A stretch of DNA of 64,000 nucleotides, from contig CADBHB010000004.1 of assembly GCA_902794395.1 (NCBI GenBank), positions 21,604 through 85,603 of the forward strand, written 5' to 3'. Below are positions 44,747 through 53,791 of this stretch, one piece after another. Source of the stretch: an uncultured Ruminococcus sp. (GTDB lineage Bacteria > Bacillota > Clostridia > Oscillospirales > Acutalibacteraceae). Below the pieces are notes generated by a model. That model was not told where the DNA came from and ran no database searches. It worked only from the letters and a program-made list of their open reading frames with translations. Position numbers and translations under genes: made by a program. Position 1 is the stretch's first letter; each line of letters starts with the position of its first letter.

Positions 44747-45715
44747 ATGGAACAGAAATCAATTGCGGTATTGACCAGCGGCGGCGACGCGCCGGGTATG
44801 AACGCTGCCGTAAGAGCGGTAGTGCGTTCGGGTATCAATAGAGGAATGAGAGTTTTCGGCGTGTACCGCGGCTATAACGGCTTGCTTAACGGTGACATCG
44901 CGGAGATGAATCTCCGTTCCGTGTCCGACATCATCGGAAACGGCGGCACCATGCTTTACACCGCCAGAAGCGAGGAGTTCAAAAAGAAAGAGGCGCAGGA
45001 GCGCGCGGCTGAGTTTTGCCGCAAAACGGGCATCAGCGGCGTGGTCGTTATCGGCGGCGACGGTTCCTTCCGCGGCGCCAGAGCGCTTACCGCGGCGGGC
45101 ATCAACTGCATAGGCGTGCCCGGCACCATCGACAACGACATCGCCTGCTCGGAGTACACCGTCGGCTTTGACACCGCCATGAACACCGCGCTGGAAATGG
45201 TAGACCGCATACGCGACACGGCGCAGTCCCACGACCGCTGTTCCATCGTAGAGGTCATGGGCAGACGCTGCGGCGACATCGCTTTGCAGACCGGTATCGC
45301 CACGGGCGCTACCGCCATCCTCGTCCCCGAGGTCAAGTACAACATCGAGCGCGACGTCATCACCAGGATCATCAACACCCAAAAGACAGGCAAAAAGCAC
45401 TTTGTTATCGTGGTAGCCGAGGGCGTCGGCGGCGTAAATGATCTGGCAAAATACATCGAGCAGCGCCTGGGCATCGAGGCAAGAGCTACCATCCTCGGTC
45501 ACGTTCAGCGCGGCGGTTCACCCACCCTGCGCGACAGAGTAGTGGCTAGCCAGATGGGCTATGAGGCTGTTTCGCTGCTGAATCAGGGAATCGGCAACCG
45601 TGTCGTGGTAATGCGCGACGGCAAGATCACCCATCTCGACATAAACGAGGCGCTGGAAATGGAGCGCGTGTTCGATCAAAGGCTATACAAGATCGCGATG
45701 TCCATTTCCATTTAA
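44747..45715 (+). CDS. pfkA: ATP-dependent 6-phosphofructokinase
   Basis: A 322-residue group I bacterial PfkA, phosphorylating fructose-6-phosphate in glycolysis. SGGDAPGMN lies at residues 11-19, GGDGS at 103-107, and the catalytic aspartate is D129 in PGTIDND. The GGDGS glycine following the Asp supports ATP rather than PPi as donor. ATG 44747 is preferred over 44729 because CGGAGGT lies 8 nt before it. A hairpin GCGGGCG/CGCCCGC at 45736-45758 follows the stop. Confidence 0.97.
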   Translation: MEQKSIAVLTSGGDAPGMNAAVRAVVRSGINRGMRVFGVYRGYNGLLNGDIAEMNLRSVSDIIGNGGTMLYTARSEEFKKKEAQERAAEFCRKTGISGVVVIGGDGSFRGARALTAAGINCIGVPGTIDNDIACSEYTVGFDTAMNTALEMVDRIRDTAQSHDRCSIVEVMGRRCGDIALQTGIATGATAILVPEVKYNIERDVITRIINTQKTGKKHFVIVVAEGVGGVNDLAKYIEQRLGIEARATILGHVQRGGSPTLRDRVVASQMGYEAVSLLNQGIGNRVVVMRDGKITHLDINEALEMERVFDQRLYKIAMSISI

Positions 45716-45735
45716 TACATCACAACAACTATCCT

Positions 45736-45764
45736 GCGGGCGGACAAGGTTCGCCCGCCTTTCG
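45736..45764 (+). terminator. Terminator-like hairpin after pfkA
   Basis: GCGGGCG and CGCCCGC form a perfect 7-bp stem; the following T tract is short (CTTTCG), so efficiency is uncertain. Confidence 0.55.
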
Positions 45765-45820
45765 TATCAGGCGTTTTACCGCGCGCGCGGCGGTATATTT
45801 CTTGAAAGGAATAATAACAA

Positions 45821-47329
45821 ATGCTTTCAAAATTGCGTAAACTATCAAAGGATATTATCCTTTATTCCGTGTTGGTCGCGGATTATGAGCGGCTTGACTT
45901 CAAAAACGACGCGCTGGCGGGCGTAAGGGCAAACTTCTTCAACGCCAAGTGTGCGCCGCAGTCGGAAAAAACCGACATCACCATCGACGGCAAGACCCAT
46001 TATCTCGCGTATACTCTCAAGAAAAAGGAGCCTCTTTCGTGGAAGATCAGCTACGCCAACCAACCTGTTCAGACGGTCAAGCGCTCGGTTGACGGCAGCT
46101 ACTGCGTGTTGAGCTACGGCGACAACGGCATCGTGTTCAAGCGGCAGTACTTTGACAGCGGTCACCTTTGGCTGCGCACCGAGTACTATCACCGCAGGCT
46201 CGAAAACTCCATCGCCGCGGTGGTCTATCCGCGTATGGCAGAGGGACTGCTGGTGCTTAGGCTGCAGCGCTTTTCACAGTCGGGCATAACCTCGCAGGAC
46301 CTTTATCCCTCTCTAAAAATGCCCAAAAAGCCCTGTGCCGCGCTCATCTATTCCAATTCCGGCATGATATGGTACGACGCGTCCTTCAAGCCCTCGGACT
46401 TCGACGAGGATGACGGCGAACAGCCCGAAGGCGGCTTTCACTTCACAAGGGAAGCGTTCATTTCAGGCACCAGCCGCGATCTTCTTGACCTGCGCAAAGC
46501 GCCCTATCTCGGCGAGGAGGATATTTCCGTCGCAGAGGCAGAGCCCGAGCCGGAGCCCGAAGCGCAGGAGCCTGTGCCGTATTCCGCCTATGACCGTATC
46601 GAGAGCATTTTGTTTGAGGCGCACAAAACCAATAAGAGCATTTTCGGGGAGCTTGCGAACGAGCCTATGAAGGACGATGAGCCAGAGCAAGCAGACTCGC
46701 CCGTAACCAAGGAATACCCCGCGGAGGACGAAGCTTCGGGCTTGGATGATACACCCGTAACAAAGGAATATGCTTCGGACGGGGAAGCTCCCGCTGAGGA
46801 AACAGCGGCGGAGCAAGAGCTGTCGGCGGACAGCGACGATGCCGTAGCGGTGAAAGCCGAAACCGAGCCTGAGCCGGATTCGCTTATTCCGACTAAAAAC
46901 GGCTCCTACTCCTACTACGGCGCGCTGGACGAACAGCAGCACCGCACCGGCAGGGGACGCACCGTAACGCCCGAGGGGCTTACCGCCTATGACGGCGAAT
47001 ACAGCGACGACAAGCGCCACGGCTTCGGCGTGTGCTACTATAAAGACGGCAGCCCCAACTATATCGGCGACTGGGAGCGCGGCGACCGCAGCGGCAGGGG
47101 CGTAGGGTTCCGCCGCAGCGACGGCACACTTCACGTGGGCAAATGGAATGAAAACAAGCCCGACGGCTTCGGCGCGCGGTTTGACAAGGACGGCAATTTC
47201 CTCGACGTGTGCACCTATGTGGGCGGCGCGCGCAACGGCAAAAGCGTCTCCTTTGACGAGGACGGCAACGTGGTCGTCCGCCTGTGGAAGGACGGCGAGC
47301 TTATGAGCGAAAAGATCCTTTCTGATTAG
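45821..47329 (+). CDS. MORN-repeat protein with acidic linker, function unknown
   Basis: A 502-residue protein of unknown role. An N-terminal domain of about 230 residues has no recognised family. Then comes an acidic low-complexity linker (about 240-355) with a duplicated VTKEY unit at about 299 and 317. A C-terminal set of MORN-type repeats follows (about 365-490) with YDGEYSDDKRHGFG, IGDWERGDRSGRG and GKWNENKPDGFG units. There is no signal peptide or transmembrane segment. TTGAAAGGA lies before ATG 45821. It lies 8 bp upstream of an mscS gene and may form a unit with it. MORN repeats often bind lipids or proteins at membranes, which would fit, but this is inference. Confidence 0.75.
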   Translation: MLSKLRKLSKDIILYSVLVADYERLDFKNDALAGVRANFFNAKCAPQSEKTDITIDGKTHYLAYTLKKKEPLSWKISYANQPVQTVKRSVDGSYCVLSYGDNGIVFKRQYFDSGHLWLRTEYYHRRLENSIAAVVYPRMAEGLLVLRLQRFSQSGITSQDLYPSLKMPKKPCAALIYSNSGMIWYDASFKPSDFDEDDGEQPEGGFHFTREAFISGTSRDLLDLRKAPYLGEEDISVAEAEPEPEPEAQEPVPYSAYDRIESILFEAHKTNKSIFGELANEPMKDDEPEQADSPVTKEYPAEDEASGLDDTPVTKEYASDGEAPAEETAAEQELSADSDDAVAVKAETEPEPDSLIPTKNGSYSYYGALDEQQHRTGRGRTVTPEGLTAYDGEYSDDKRHGFGVCYYKDGSPNYIGDWERGDRSGRGVGFRRSDGTLHVGKWNENKPDGFGARFDKDGNFLDVCTYVGGARNGKSVSFDEDGNVVVRLWKDGELMSEKILSD

Positions 47330-47337
47330 GAGGTCAT

Positions 47338-48129
47338 ATGGAAGAAATTAAAAACGGGCTTTGGAGTTTTGCCAACGGCTTTCTGGTATTTGCCGTCGTT
47401 CTCATCCTCGGCGTGCTGGCGGTAAGGCTGCTGCTTATCCCGATAAAAAAGCTCTTCTTAAAACCTAAGATCGACCATACGGCAAAGACCTTTCTCTTTT
47501 CCATCGTGCGCGTTATCCTCTACAGCGTGGTGGTCATTACGGCGCTGGGTACTGCCCACGTGGACATTACCTCGCTGATAACGGCACTGGGCGCCGCGGC
47601 TCTTACCGCGGGACTCGCCTTTCAGGATACCCTCAAAAACTTTGTCAGCGGCATGATAATCCTATTTAACAAGCCTATTTCGGCGGGCGACCTTATCGAG
47701 ATAGACATGTTTGAGGGCTATGTGGACAGCATACGCATCTTCTATACGCAGATCCACACCTTTGATAACCGCATAGTCCAGATACCCAATTCCAGACTGA
47801 CCTCAGGCACTGTGGTCAACTGCTCGTCGGCGGGCACGCGCAGAGTGGACATCCGTTTCTCCGTCAGCTACAACGACAACCTCACCAAGGCGAAAAGCGT
47901 TATCTATGATGTTATCTCTCAGATACCGCAGGCGCTCGACGAGCCGGAGGCAAGGGTGGCTGTGAACAAGCACCTGGACAGCGGCGTAGAGCTTTTGACC
48001 ATGGTGTGGGTCAGGCAGGAGGACTACTATGATGTGAAGTGGCAGCTTACCGAGATGGTGAAGAACGCCTTTGAGGAAAACGGCATAACCATTCCTTATC
48101 CGCATGTGGAGATCGTCGAAAAGCATTGA
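47338..48129 (+). CDS. Small-conductance mechanosensitive channel (MscS family)
   Basis: A 263-residue MscS-type channel with three transmembrane helices (about 10-33, 55-75, 85-115). The pore helix carries the alternating Gly/Ala pattern SLITALGAAALTAGLAFQDT, and the beta domain starts with NFVSGMII. It releases solutes during osmotic downshift. AGGAGGT ends 3 nt before ATG 47338, an unusually short spacing. It follows the MORN protein by 8 bp. Confidence 0.93.
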   Translation: MEEIKNGLWSFANGFLVFAVVLILGVLAVRLLLIPIKKLFLKPKIDHTAKTFLFSIVRVILYSVVVITALGTAHVDITSLITALGAAALTAGLAFQDTLKNFVSGMIILFNKPISAGDLIEIDMFEGYVDSIRIFYTQIHTFDNRIVQIPNSRLTSGTVVNCSSAGTRRVDIRFSVSYNDNLTKAKSVIYDVISQIPQALDEPEARVAVNKHLDSGVELLTMVWVRQEDYYDVKWQLTEMVKNAFEENGITIPYPHVEIVEKH

Positions 48130-48166
48130 GCAGATTTTTGCATAAACAAAAAAATAAAGCACATAA

Positions 48167-48197
48167 TAATGGCGTCGTTAATACGGCGCCATTTTTG
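48167..48197 (+). terminator. Intrinsic terminator after mscS
   Basis: AATGGCGTCG and CGGCGCCATT pair around TTAATA and are followed by TTTT. Confidence 0.8.
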
Positions 48198-48217
48198 ATT
48201 GACAGAGGATGAAGACA

Positions 48218-48547
48218 TTGAAAAAGATAATTACCATTTGTATGGCGGCATTGATGCTGTCCGCCTGCGCGGGCTGCAAAAAAACCGCTGATAAAGCGGC
48301 GTCCAAAACCGATTCCGCCGTTTCTTCCGTGAAATCGGGCGCGAAGAGTACTGTGGATGACATCCGCGAGGGCGCTACCGACGCGGCGTCGGCGGTGGTG
48401 AGCCACGCGGACGATATGTTTGAAAACGGGCAGATCTCCGACGGTGACGGCATCATCGGAAACGAGGATGAAGAAACCGAGCCGAGCAGCGAACCCGGTG
48501 ACATCACCGAGGCGGAAGATGAAACATTCATGGACGGTATCATGTAA
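48218..48547 (+). CDS. Small acidic lipoprotein, function unknown
   Basis: About 109 residues with a lipoprotein signal peptide: MKKIITICMAALMLSAC with the lipobox LSAC and a following AGCKK. The mature part is Ser/Ala/Asp-rich, with an (A/S)-K-x-x-S segment rich in short repeats (TDSAVSSVKSGAKSTV) that may form an amphipathic helix, and a strongly acidic tail. The TTG at 48218, spaced 9 nt from GAGG, is preferred to the ATG at 48209 that directly abuts that site. I cannot assign a function. It is followed by inverted-repeat copy D. Confidence 0.6.
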   Translation: MKKIITICMAALMLSACAGCKKTADKAASKTDSAVSSVKSGAKSTVDDIREGATDAASAVVSHADDMFENGQISDGDGIIGNEDEETEPSSEPGDITEAEDETFMDGIM

Positions 48548-48567
48548 TACCGGCTTCAAAAAAAGCT

Positions 48568-48621
48568 TAAGGCAATACCGCATGGTTACGGCGTGTGCCT
48601 ATGCCGTGCGGTGTTGCCTTA
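48568..48621. repeat. Intergenic inverted-repeat element, copy D
   Basis: The ends TAAGGCAATACCGCA and TGCGGTGTTGCCTTA are nearly perfect inverse repeats (one mismatch) with a 24-nt interior that itself has TACGGC/GCCGTG complementarity. The whole 54 bp can fold into one hairpin. It lies between the converging lipoprotein and sigE genes, 4 bp from the sigE stop, where it may work as a bidirectional terminator. Confidence 0.65.
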
Positions 48622-48624
48622 TGT

Positions 48625-49323
48625 TTATCCCGCCTTTTCAAGCTCTGTTTTTAGGTGGCGGATTATCTTTTTTTCTAATCTGGAAATATAAGACTGGGAG
48701 ATGCCCAGCATATCAGCCACCTGCTTTTGCGTGTGGTCCTTTCCGCCGCGCAGCCCGAAGCGCAGCTCCATTATCTGCCGCTCGCGCGGACACAGCTTTT
48801 CCACCTCGCACAGCAGCATCCTTCGTTCCGCGTCCAGCTCCAGGCTGCTGCTTATCTCCTCGGCGTCGCTGCCGAGGATGTCGCACAGAAGCAGCTCGTT
48901 GCCGTCCCAGTCGGTGTTCAGCGGTTCGTCGATCGAGATCTCGTTTTTCAACTGCGAGGATTTGCGCAGGAACATCAGTATCTCGTTTTCGATACAGCGC
49001 GAGGCGTAGGTGGCAAGCTTAATGTTCTTCTCGGGCGAAAAGGTGTTTACCGCCTTTATCAGCCCGATGGTGCCTATAGAGATAAGGTCCTCGGTGCCCG
49101 CTCCCGGTGACTCGAATTTCTTTGCTATGTACACCACCAGCCTCAGGTTGTGGACTATCAGCGGCTCGCGCGCGCACTCGTCGCCCTTTCTTATCCTCTC
49201 CATCACCGCAGCTTCCTCCGCTTTGCTCAGCGGGGGAGGAAGGGTGTCGCTGCCGTTTATGTAAAAGGCGGCGTTGTCCGTGAACCACAGCTTCAAACGT
49301 AGCAAAATACCTATCATTTTCAT
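48625..49323 (-). CDS. sigE: Sporulation sigma factor SigE (mother-cell)
   Basis: A 232-residue sigma-70-type factor with region 2 ([30 protein letters not shown]) and a C-terminal region 4 helix-turn-helix ([23 protein letters not shown]). Its short hydrophobic N-terminus (about 1-22) before LPPPLS resembles the SigE pro-sequence removed by SpoIIGA. SigK and SigG share the fold, but placement 4 bp after spoIIGA identifies it as SigE, controlling early mother-cell genes. The start is ATG 49323. Confidence 0.95.
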   Translation of the reverse strand: MKMIGILLRLKLWFTDNAAFYINGSDTLPPPLSKAEEAAVMERIRKGDECAREPLIVHNLRLVVYIAKKFESPGAGTEDLISIGTIGLIKAVNTFSPEKNIKLATYASRCIENEILMFLRKSSQLKNEISIDEPLNTDWDGNELLLCDILGSDAEEISSSLELDAERRMLLCEVEKLCPRERQIMELRFGLRGGKDHTQKQVADMLGISQSYISRLEKKIIRHLKTELEKAG

Positions 49324-49327
49324 AACC

Positions 49328-50128
49328 TCACAATTCTTTTGTAATGGAGAACGGGACTATTGCCTTTACATCGCCCTTCAGCACACCGTCGCACAGTCCG
49401 ATATACAGCTTGCCGCCCGTGGCTTTGCCGTCGATTTCCACGCTTTCGGGGCGTATGCCCTGCAACACGCCTTCGCCGCCCAGACTTTGAAAGGGTATTA
49501 TTCTGTATTGGAAATTTGAGGCAGCCGTCGGCATCAGCAGGCTGCGCTCAGCCACAATGACGTCCGCGCCCGAAAACGGCTCTTTTACGCTGCAGCCGGT
49601 GTCGATCATCGCGCGAAAAAGATACTCCCTTCCGTTCACCGTCGTCTTTACCGTGCACAGCGGTTTGCCTACGGCGCCGTCCGCCAAAAAGCGGAACAGC
49701 TTCATCAGATAATAGCAGACAAGTGTGAATAGGATAAGCAAAATCGGGGAAATATTAAAGTAGACGACGTCGTTGTATACCTCCATTCCTTTGGGGCGAA
49801 AAGTGCTGCAGATAAAAAACATTATTCCGCAAAAGAAAAAAGATTCGGCAAAAAACACCGCTGTCCGCCTCAAAAAGCTTTTGACGTCCGTTTTGCCGAA
49901 GGCTGTCGCGACCAACAGCGCGGCTCCGGCGGCGTCTGACAGCAGATTCAGCCAAACGGGCAGCCGCGGCAGCAGCGCGGCAAGGCTCAAAGCTCCGCCC
50001 AGGACACTCGCTGCCAAAAGCCTCGGCAGGCTCACCCTCAGGCGAAGCAGCCGCGCGGCGCCCAGCAACAGCAAAAAGTCAATAAAGACATTCACCGCGC
50101 ATAAAATATCCACATACACCGTTCTCAT
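49328..50128 (-). CDS. spoIIGA: Sigma-E processing peptidase SpoIIGA
   Basis: A 266-residue membrane aspartic protease that cleaves pro-SigE at the sporulation septum. Five hydrophobic segments lie in the first 145 residues, followed by a cytoplasmic domain with the active-site DTG at 176-178 ([14 protein letters not shown]). Start ATG 50128 begins the conserved MRTVYVD; a GTG at 50137 is a possible alternative. It is paired with sigE in one minus-strand operon. No sporulation-specific promoter was identified with confidence upstream. Confidence 0.93.
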   Translation of the reverse strand: MRTVYVDILCAVNVFIDFLLLLGAARLLRLRVSLPRLLAASVLGGALSLAALLPRLPVWLNLLSDAAGAALLVATAFGKTDVKSFLRRTAVFFAESFFFCGIMFFICSTFRPKGMEVYNDVVYFNISPILLILFTLVCYYLMKLFRFLADGAVGKPLCTVKTTVNGREYLFRAMIDTGCSVKEPFSGADVIVAERSLLMPTAASNFQYRIIPFQSLGGEGVLQGIRPESVEIDGKATGGKLYIGLCDGVLKGDVKAIVPFSITKEL

Positions 50129-50201
50129 ATTTATCACCCGTTCTATTATTGCATAGAATGAGAGTAAACAATGTCACATTATGGACAGGAGGAAAAATAT
50201 T

Positions 50202-50288
50202 ATGGTGGCAGGCATAATTATCGGCACCTTCATCGGCGGCTTTATCGGAGTAGGACTAATGTGCTTGCTGTATTACAGCAGAAGCTAA
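50202..50288 (+). CDS. DUF3789 28-residue membrane miniprotein
   Basis: A 28-residue ORF with a perfect AGGAGG (50188-50193) 8 nt before its ATG. The product is nearly one transmembrane helix, starting MVAGIIIGTFIGGFIGVGLM, then CLLYY and a short basic end. The glycine-rich GTFIGGFIG pattern and the Met-Cys-Leu end match DUF3789, a family of very short Firmicutes membrane proteins of unknown function. It is divergent from spoIIGA and convergent with the NSS transporter gene. Confidence 0.7.
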   Translation: MVAGIIIGTFIGGFIGVGLMCLLYYSRS

Positions 50289-50311
50289 CTTTTAAGGGGA
50301 TAATAAGAAAA

Positions 50312-50349
50312 AGGCAGGCTCAAAGCCGTAAAAGGTTTTGAGCCTGCCT
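50312..50349. terminator. Bidirectional-type terminator between DUF3789 gene and NSS gene
   Basis: AGGCAGGCTCAAA and TTTGAGCCTGCCT pair perfectly (13 bp). On the minus strand a TTTTTCTTATT tail follows; it therefore mainly ends the NSS transporter transcript and may also stop the small plus-strand gene. Confidence 0.8.
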
Positions 50350-50397
50350 GCTTGTCATATCAGGGATGATGACGCCTGTTGATGATTGAGCTGACTT

Positions 50398-51936
50398 TTA
50401 GTTGTCTTTCCAAACCACTTCGTCCTCTGTAAGACCTTTCTTTTTCTGATTGGCGATGAAGATCTTTGCGATGAAGCCGCTGAGGAACACCAGCGCGGAA
50501 ACCGCCCAGCCTGCCGCTATCTGCGCCCAGATGGGATAGTTGGGGTCGTAGGTGCCGTGCTTTGTGTAGAACAGGTCTACCATGTTCCAAACGAACAGAC
50601 CAGCCAAAAGCACGGGGGCTATGAACTTGATAGAAGCCGCGAACCACCAGAAGGGAGTTCTGAAGTTCTTGGCGTTCTTGTTGACCTCGTCAAGTATCTT
50701 TCTGAGGTTGAAGGTCCAGCCGATCGCCACGCACTCCAGGATTCCTACAAGGATAAGGTTGACGCTGTTTGCCCAGTGGTCTACGATGTCCAGCCACGCC
50801 AGACCCGCCTGAGAAACGAAAAGGATCGAAATTATGCCCGCGATAGCGCAGACAGAGATAGTCACAGTCTTGGGCTTGAGGTGGAACTTGTCGGATACAG
50901 CCGCCGAAATACCCTCAACTATGGAGAACGCGGAGTCGATGGCAAGGGTTATGAGCATCAAATAGAATATCGCGCCGAATACCGCGTTGAACCAGCCGAT
51001 ATTTGTCAGGTTGACTATCGCCTGCGGATAGACGATGAAGGCTGTGCCGATACCGCTGTCGGTGATCTTGTCGAGCATACCGGTGCCGCCCATGGTGGAG
51101 AACATAACGATGCCCGAAAGCACGCTGATCGCCATGTCGGAGAAGGCGATTATCATAGCGTCCGCCGCGATGTCCGCGTCGTCGCCGAGGTAGGAGCCGT
51201 AGGCGAACATAATAGCCATCATAATAGACAGGCTGTAGAACACCTGACCGATGGCGTCTACCCACAGGGTGGGATCCTTGAACGCCTCAAGCTTGGGGAT
51301 GAAAAGGATCTTGATACCCTCAATGGCATCGGGCATGGTGCAGCCCTTTATCGCCATTATAAGAAGAAGCAAAACAGGGGCGAAAACGGTGAATTTTACC
51401 ACCTTGCCCACTGAGTTGGCGCCGTTGCGGATGCAGAAGAAAATCAGACCCCAGGCGATAAGCAGGCACACCAGCACCTGTCCGGGGATAAGGGTGCCGT
51501 CAATTGCGCCCGTGGTGTGGGTCAGCTTGAAGAACAGGGCGGACGCTTCATCGGAAGCGGTCTTTTTGCCTGTCATGCCCGCGAACTGCCATGAGTTGAC
51601 GAACATCAAAATAACCCACGCGAATACCACCGCGTAGTAGCAGACGATGACAAATGCGTTTGAGGTAGCCGCCCAGCCGACAGGCTCCCATTTTTTACCG
51701 ATGCCGCGCATCGACTCTATAGCGCCCTTGCGCAGCTTTCTTGAGATGGCTATTTCCATCATCAGCAGCGGTATGCCCATCGCCAGCATGGCGAACAGAT
51801 ACACCACCAGAAATGTGCCGCCGCCGTGTTTTGCCGCCAAGCCCGGGAAGCGCCAGGCGTTGCCCAAGCCTACCGCCGAGCCTATAGCGGCGAGGATGAA
51901 TGTGAAGCGCGAGCTCCACTGACCTCTTTTTTCCAT
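50398..51936 (-). CDS. Sodium-dependent neurotransmitter:sodium symporter (NSS family)
   Basis: A 512-residue LeuT-fold transporter with about 12 transmembrane helices. The NSS signature is at the N-terminus: GQWSSRFTFILAAIGSAVGL and GNAWRFPGLAAKHGGGTF. NSS proteins import amino acids or related substrates with sodium; the substrate is not predictable here. A GGAGAG ribosome site precedes ATG 51936. It is monocistronic with its own promoter and terminator. Confidence 0.95.
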   Translation of the reverse strand: MEKRGQWSSRFTFILAAIGSAVGLGNAWRFPGLAAKHGGGTFLVVYLFAMLAMGIPLLMMEIAISRKLRKGAIESMRGIGKKWEPVGWAATSNAFVIVCYYAVVFAWVILMFVNSWQFAGMTGKKTASDEASALFFKLTHTTGAIDGTLIPGQVLVCLLIAWGLIFFCIRNGANSVGKVVKFTVFAPVLLLLIMAIKGCTMPDAIEGIKILFIPKLEAFKDPTLWVDAIGQVFYSLSIMMAIMFAYGSYLGDDADIAADAMIIAFSDMAISVLSGIVMFSTMGGTGMLDKITDSGIGTAFIVYPQAIVNLTNIGWFNAVFGAIFYLMLITLAIDSAFSIVEGISAAVSDKFHLKPKTVTISVCAIAGIISILFVSQAGLAWLDIVDHWANSVNLILVGILECVAIGWTFNLRKILDEVNKNAKNFRTPFWWFAASIKFIAPVLLAGLFVWNMVDLFYTKHGTYDPNYPIWAQIAAGWAVSALVFLSGFIAKIFIANQKKKGLTEDEVVWKDN

Positions 51937-51994
51937 ATAATCTCTCCTATTTTTTATTGTATCGAGCTTTATTTCTCAATACCCTTAAACAATA

Positions 51995-52022
51995 ATTATA
52001 CATCATTTTCAAAAAATATCAA
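51995..52022 (-). promoter_or_regulatory. SigA-type promoter for NSS transporter gene
   Basis: On the minus strand TTGATA (52022-52017) and TATAAT (52000-51995) are 16 bp apart. Confidence 0.6.
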
Positions 52023-52126
52023 TAAAAAAACAGGATAAATTACACAAAAGATAAAAAAAGACGAAAATTAGCTTCAAATCAGAGTTTAACTATGGTTCAG
52101 CGCCAAAAAAACAGGTCGCACTCAGG

Positions 52127-52156
52127 TTGACAAAACCGCTCCCGATGATATATAGT
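52127..52156 (+). promoter_or_regulatory. SigA-type promoter for galactanase gene
   Basis: A perfect TTGACA (52127-52132) and TATAGT (52151-52156) are 18 bp apart, about 100 bp before the start. The leader between contains ACACCGCATAATTAAGGTGTGCGG, a possible small inverted repeat. The remaining part of the 320-bp gap (51937-52257) holds the divergent NSS promoter and no gene. Confidence 0.6.
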
Positions 52157-52257
52157 TATTATATAAAACACCGCATAATTAAGGTGTGCGGATAAAAAAG
52201 GCTTGTTGTCCGACACGGCTACGGGCTTCACTGTCAATACTGAAAGAGGGGATAAAT

Positions 52258-53784
52258 ATGAAGCTTCACGGTATCATTTCGGCAGTTTGCGCGGCGGCGC
52301 TTCTTGCCTGTTCCGCTGTGTTCCCGGGGGCGGCTAACGCCACCGCGCCCTACAAGGACAGCATAGAGGTGGAAAAGATAGAGTTTCAGCGCGAAGATTT
52401 CATCAGGGGCATGGATGTGTCCTCGGTGATCTCGCTTGAGAACGCGGGCGTGACCTTCAAGACCGAAACGGGCGAGACCGGGGATATTTTCAAAATCCTC
52501 TCCGACAGCGGCGTCAACTACATCCGCGTGCGCGTCTGGAACGACCCCTACGACAGCAGCGGCAACGGCTACGGAGGCGGCAACAGCGACCTTGACAAGG
52601 CAAAACAGATAGGCAGGCGAGCCGCGCAAAACGGCATGAAGCTGCTTGTCGATTTTCATTACTCCGACTTCTGGGCAGACCCCTCAAAGCAAAAGGAGCC
52701 AAAGGCGTGGGCGGGTATTTCGGCGGCGCAGAAGCGCACAAGGCTCTATAACTACACGCTTAATTCTTTACAAGAATTAAGAACAGCGGGCGCCGACATA
52801 GGCATGGTGCAGATAGGCAACGAGACCACCTCAGGCATAGCGGGCGCATACACCAACAGCGAAAGGGCGGCGCTCTACAAAAAAGGAGCCGAGGCGGTGC
52901 GCGCCTTTGACAGCAGCGTAAAGGTCGCGCTGCACTTCACCGATCCGCAAAACACCTCTACTATGCAGTGGTTTGCCGACTATCTCGCTCAGTACAACGT
53001 CGATTACGACGTGTTCGCCACTTCCTACTACCCCTGCTGGCACGGCAGCCTAAGCAATCTTACCGCGGTGCTCAACTACGTCGCCGACACCTACGGCAAG
53101 GAGACCATGGTCGCCGAGACCTCATACCCCTACACGCTTGAGGACACCGACGGTCACGGCAACACCATCAGCTACTGGAACAATAATTCCGGCGACAATA
53201 TGCTCTGGGATTTCACGCCGCAGGGACAGGCGGACGAGGTGCGCGCGGTTATGAACGCAGTCAATAACGTCCACCGCGGCAAGGGGCTAGGCGTGTTCTA
53301 CTGGGAGGGCGCGTGGATAACCGTAGGGGACATCACGGGAAAAAGCGGCTCGGCATACACCGCGCAGTGGAACAGCAACCACCTTCTCTGGGAGCAGTAC
53401 GGCTGCGGCTGGGCTTCCTCTTATTCGGCGGATTACGATCCCGACGACGCCGGACAGTACTACGGCGGCAGCGCCGTGGACAATCAGGCTTTCTTTGACG
53501 CGCAGGGAAGGGCGCTGCCCTCGCTGCGGGTGTTCCGTAACGTGTGCGCGGGTTCGGTTACAGACACGGTGCTTACGGGCGACGCCGACCGCGACGGCAG
53601 GGTGTGCGTGAACGACATCACCGCAATTCAGCGGCTGCTGGCGGAGGTAGAGCCGCTCTCGCCTCAGGGACTTTTGGCGGCTGACGCAGACCGCGACGGC
53701 ACGGTGACCGTGTTTGATATTACCGCTATACAGCGTTTTCTGACGGAATATGACGATCCCTACTCCATAAATGCATACTATTGA
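52258..53784 (+). CDS. Secreted GH53 endo-beta-1,4-galactanase with dockerin
   Basis: A 508-residue exported glycoside hydrolase of family 53 that cleaves beta-1,4-galactan side chains of pectin. After a signal peptide (about 1-29, ending AANA-TA) the catalytic barrel starts FIRGMDVSSV. The acid/base is E189 in QIGNET and the nucleophile E287 in VAETSYPY. A type I-like dockerin occupies about 442-505 with two calcium-binding loops (DADRDG near 442 and 479) and DITAIQRLL/DITAIQRFL helices. GAGGGG lies before ATG 52258. The dockerin implies attachment to a cohesin scaffold on a cellulosome-like complex; no cohesin is encoded here. It is monocistronic. Confidence 0.95.
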   Translation: MKLHGIISAVCAAALLACSAVFPGAANATAPYKDSIEVEKIEFQREDFIRGMDVSSVISLENAGVTFKTETGETGDIFKILSDSGVNYIRVRVWNDPYDSSGNGYGGGNSDLDKAKQIGRRAAQNGMKLLVDFHYSDFWADPSKQKEPKAWAGISAAQKRTRLYNYTLNSLQELRTAGADIGMVQIGNETTSGIAGAYTNSERAALYKKGAEAVRAFDSSVKVALHFTDPQNTSTMQWFADYLAQYNVDYDVFATSYYPCWHGSLSNLTAVLNYVADTYGKETMVAETSYPYTLEDTDGHGNTISYWNNNSGDNMLWDFTPQGQADEVRAVMNAVNNVHRGKGLGVFYWEGAWITVGDITGKSGSAYTAQWNSNHLLWEQYGCGWASSYSADYDPDDAGQYYGGSAVDNQAFFDAQGRALPSLRVFRNVCAGSVTDTVLTGDADRDGRVCVNDITAIQRLLAEVEPLSPQGLLAADADRDGTVTVFDITAIQRFLTEYDDPYSINAYY

Positions 53785-53791
53785 CGAAAAC

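Noticed and set aside
45777-45795. Another repeat relic before the MORN gene (TACCGC...GCGGTA)
   Set aside because: Only 6 bp of similarity with the element ends; could be a chance palindrome in GC-rich DNA.
52168-52192. Sixth copy of the inverted-repeat family in the galactanase leader
   Set aside because: ACACCGCATAATTAAGGTGTGCGG matches only part of the ends and lacks the GGCAA/TTGCC termini; too weak to count.
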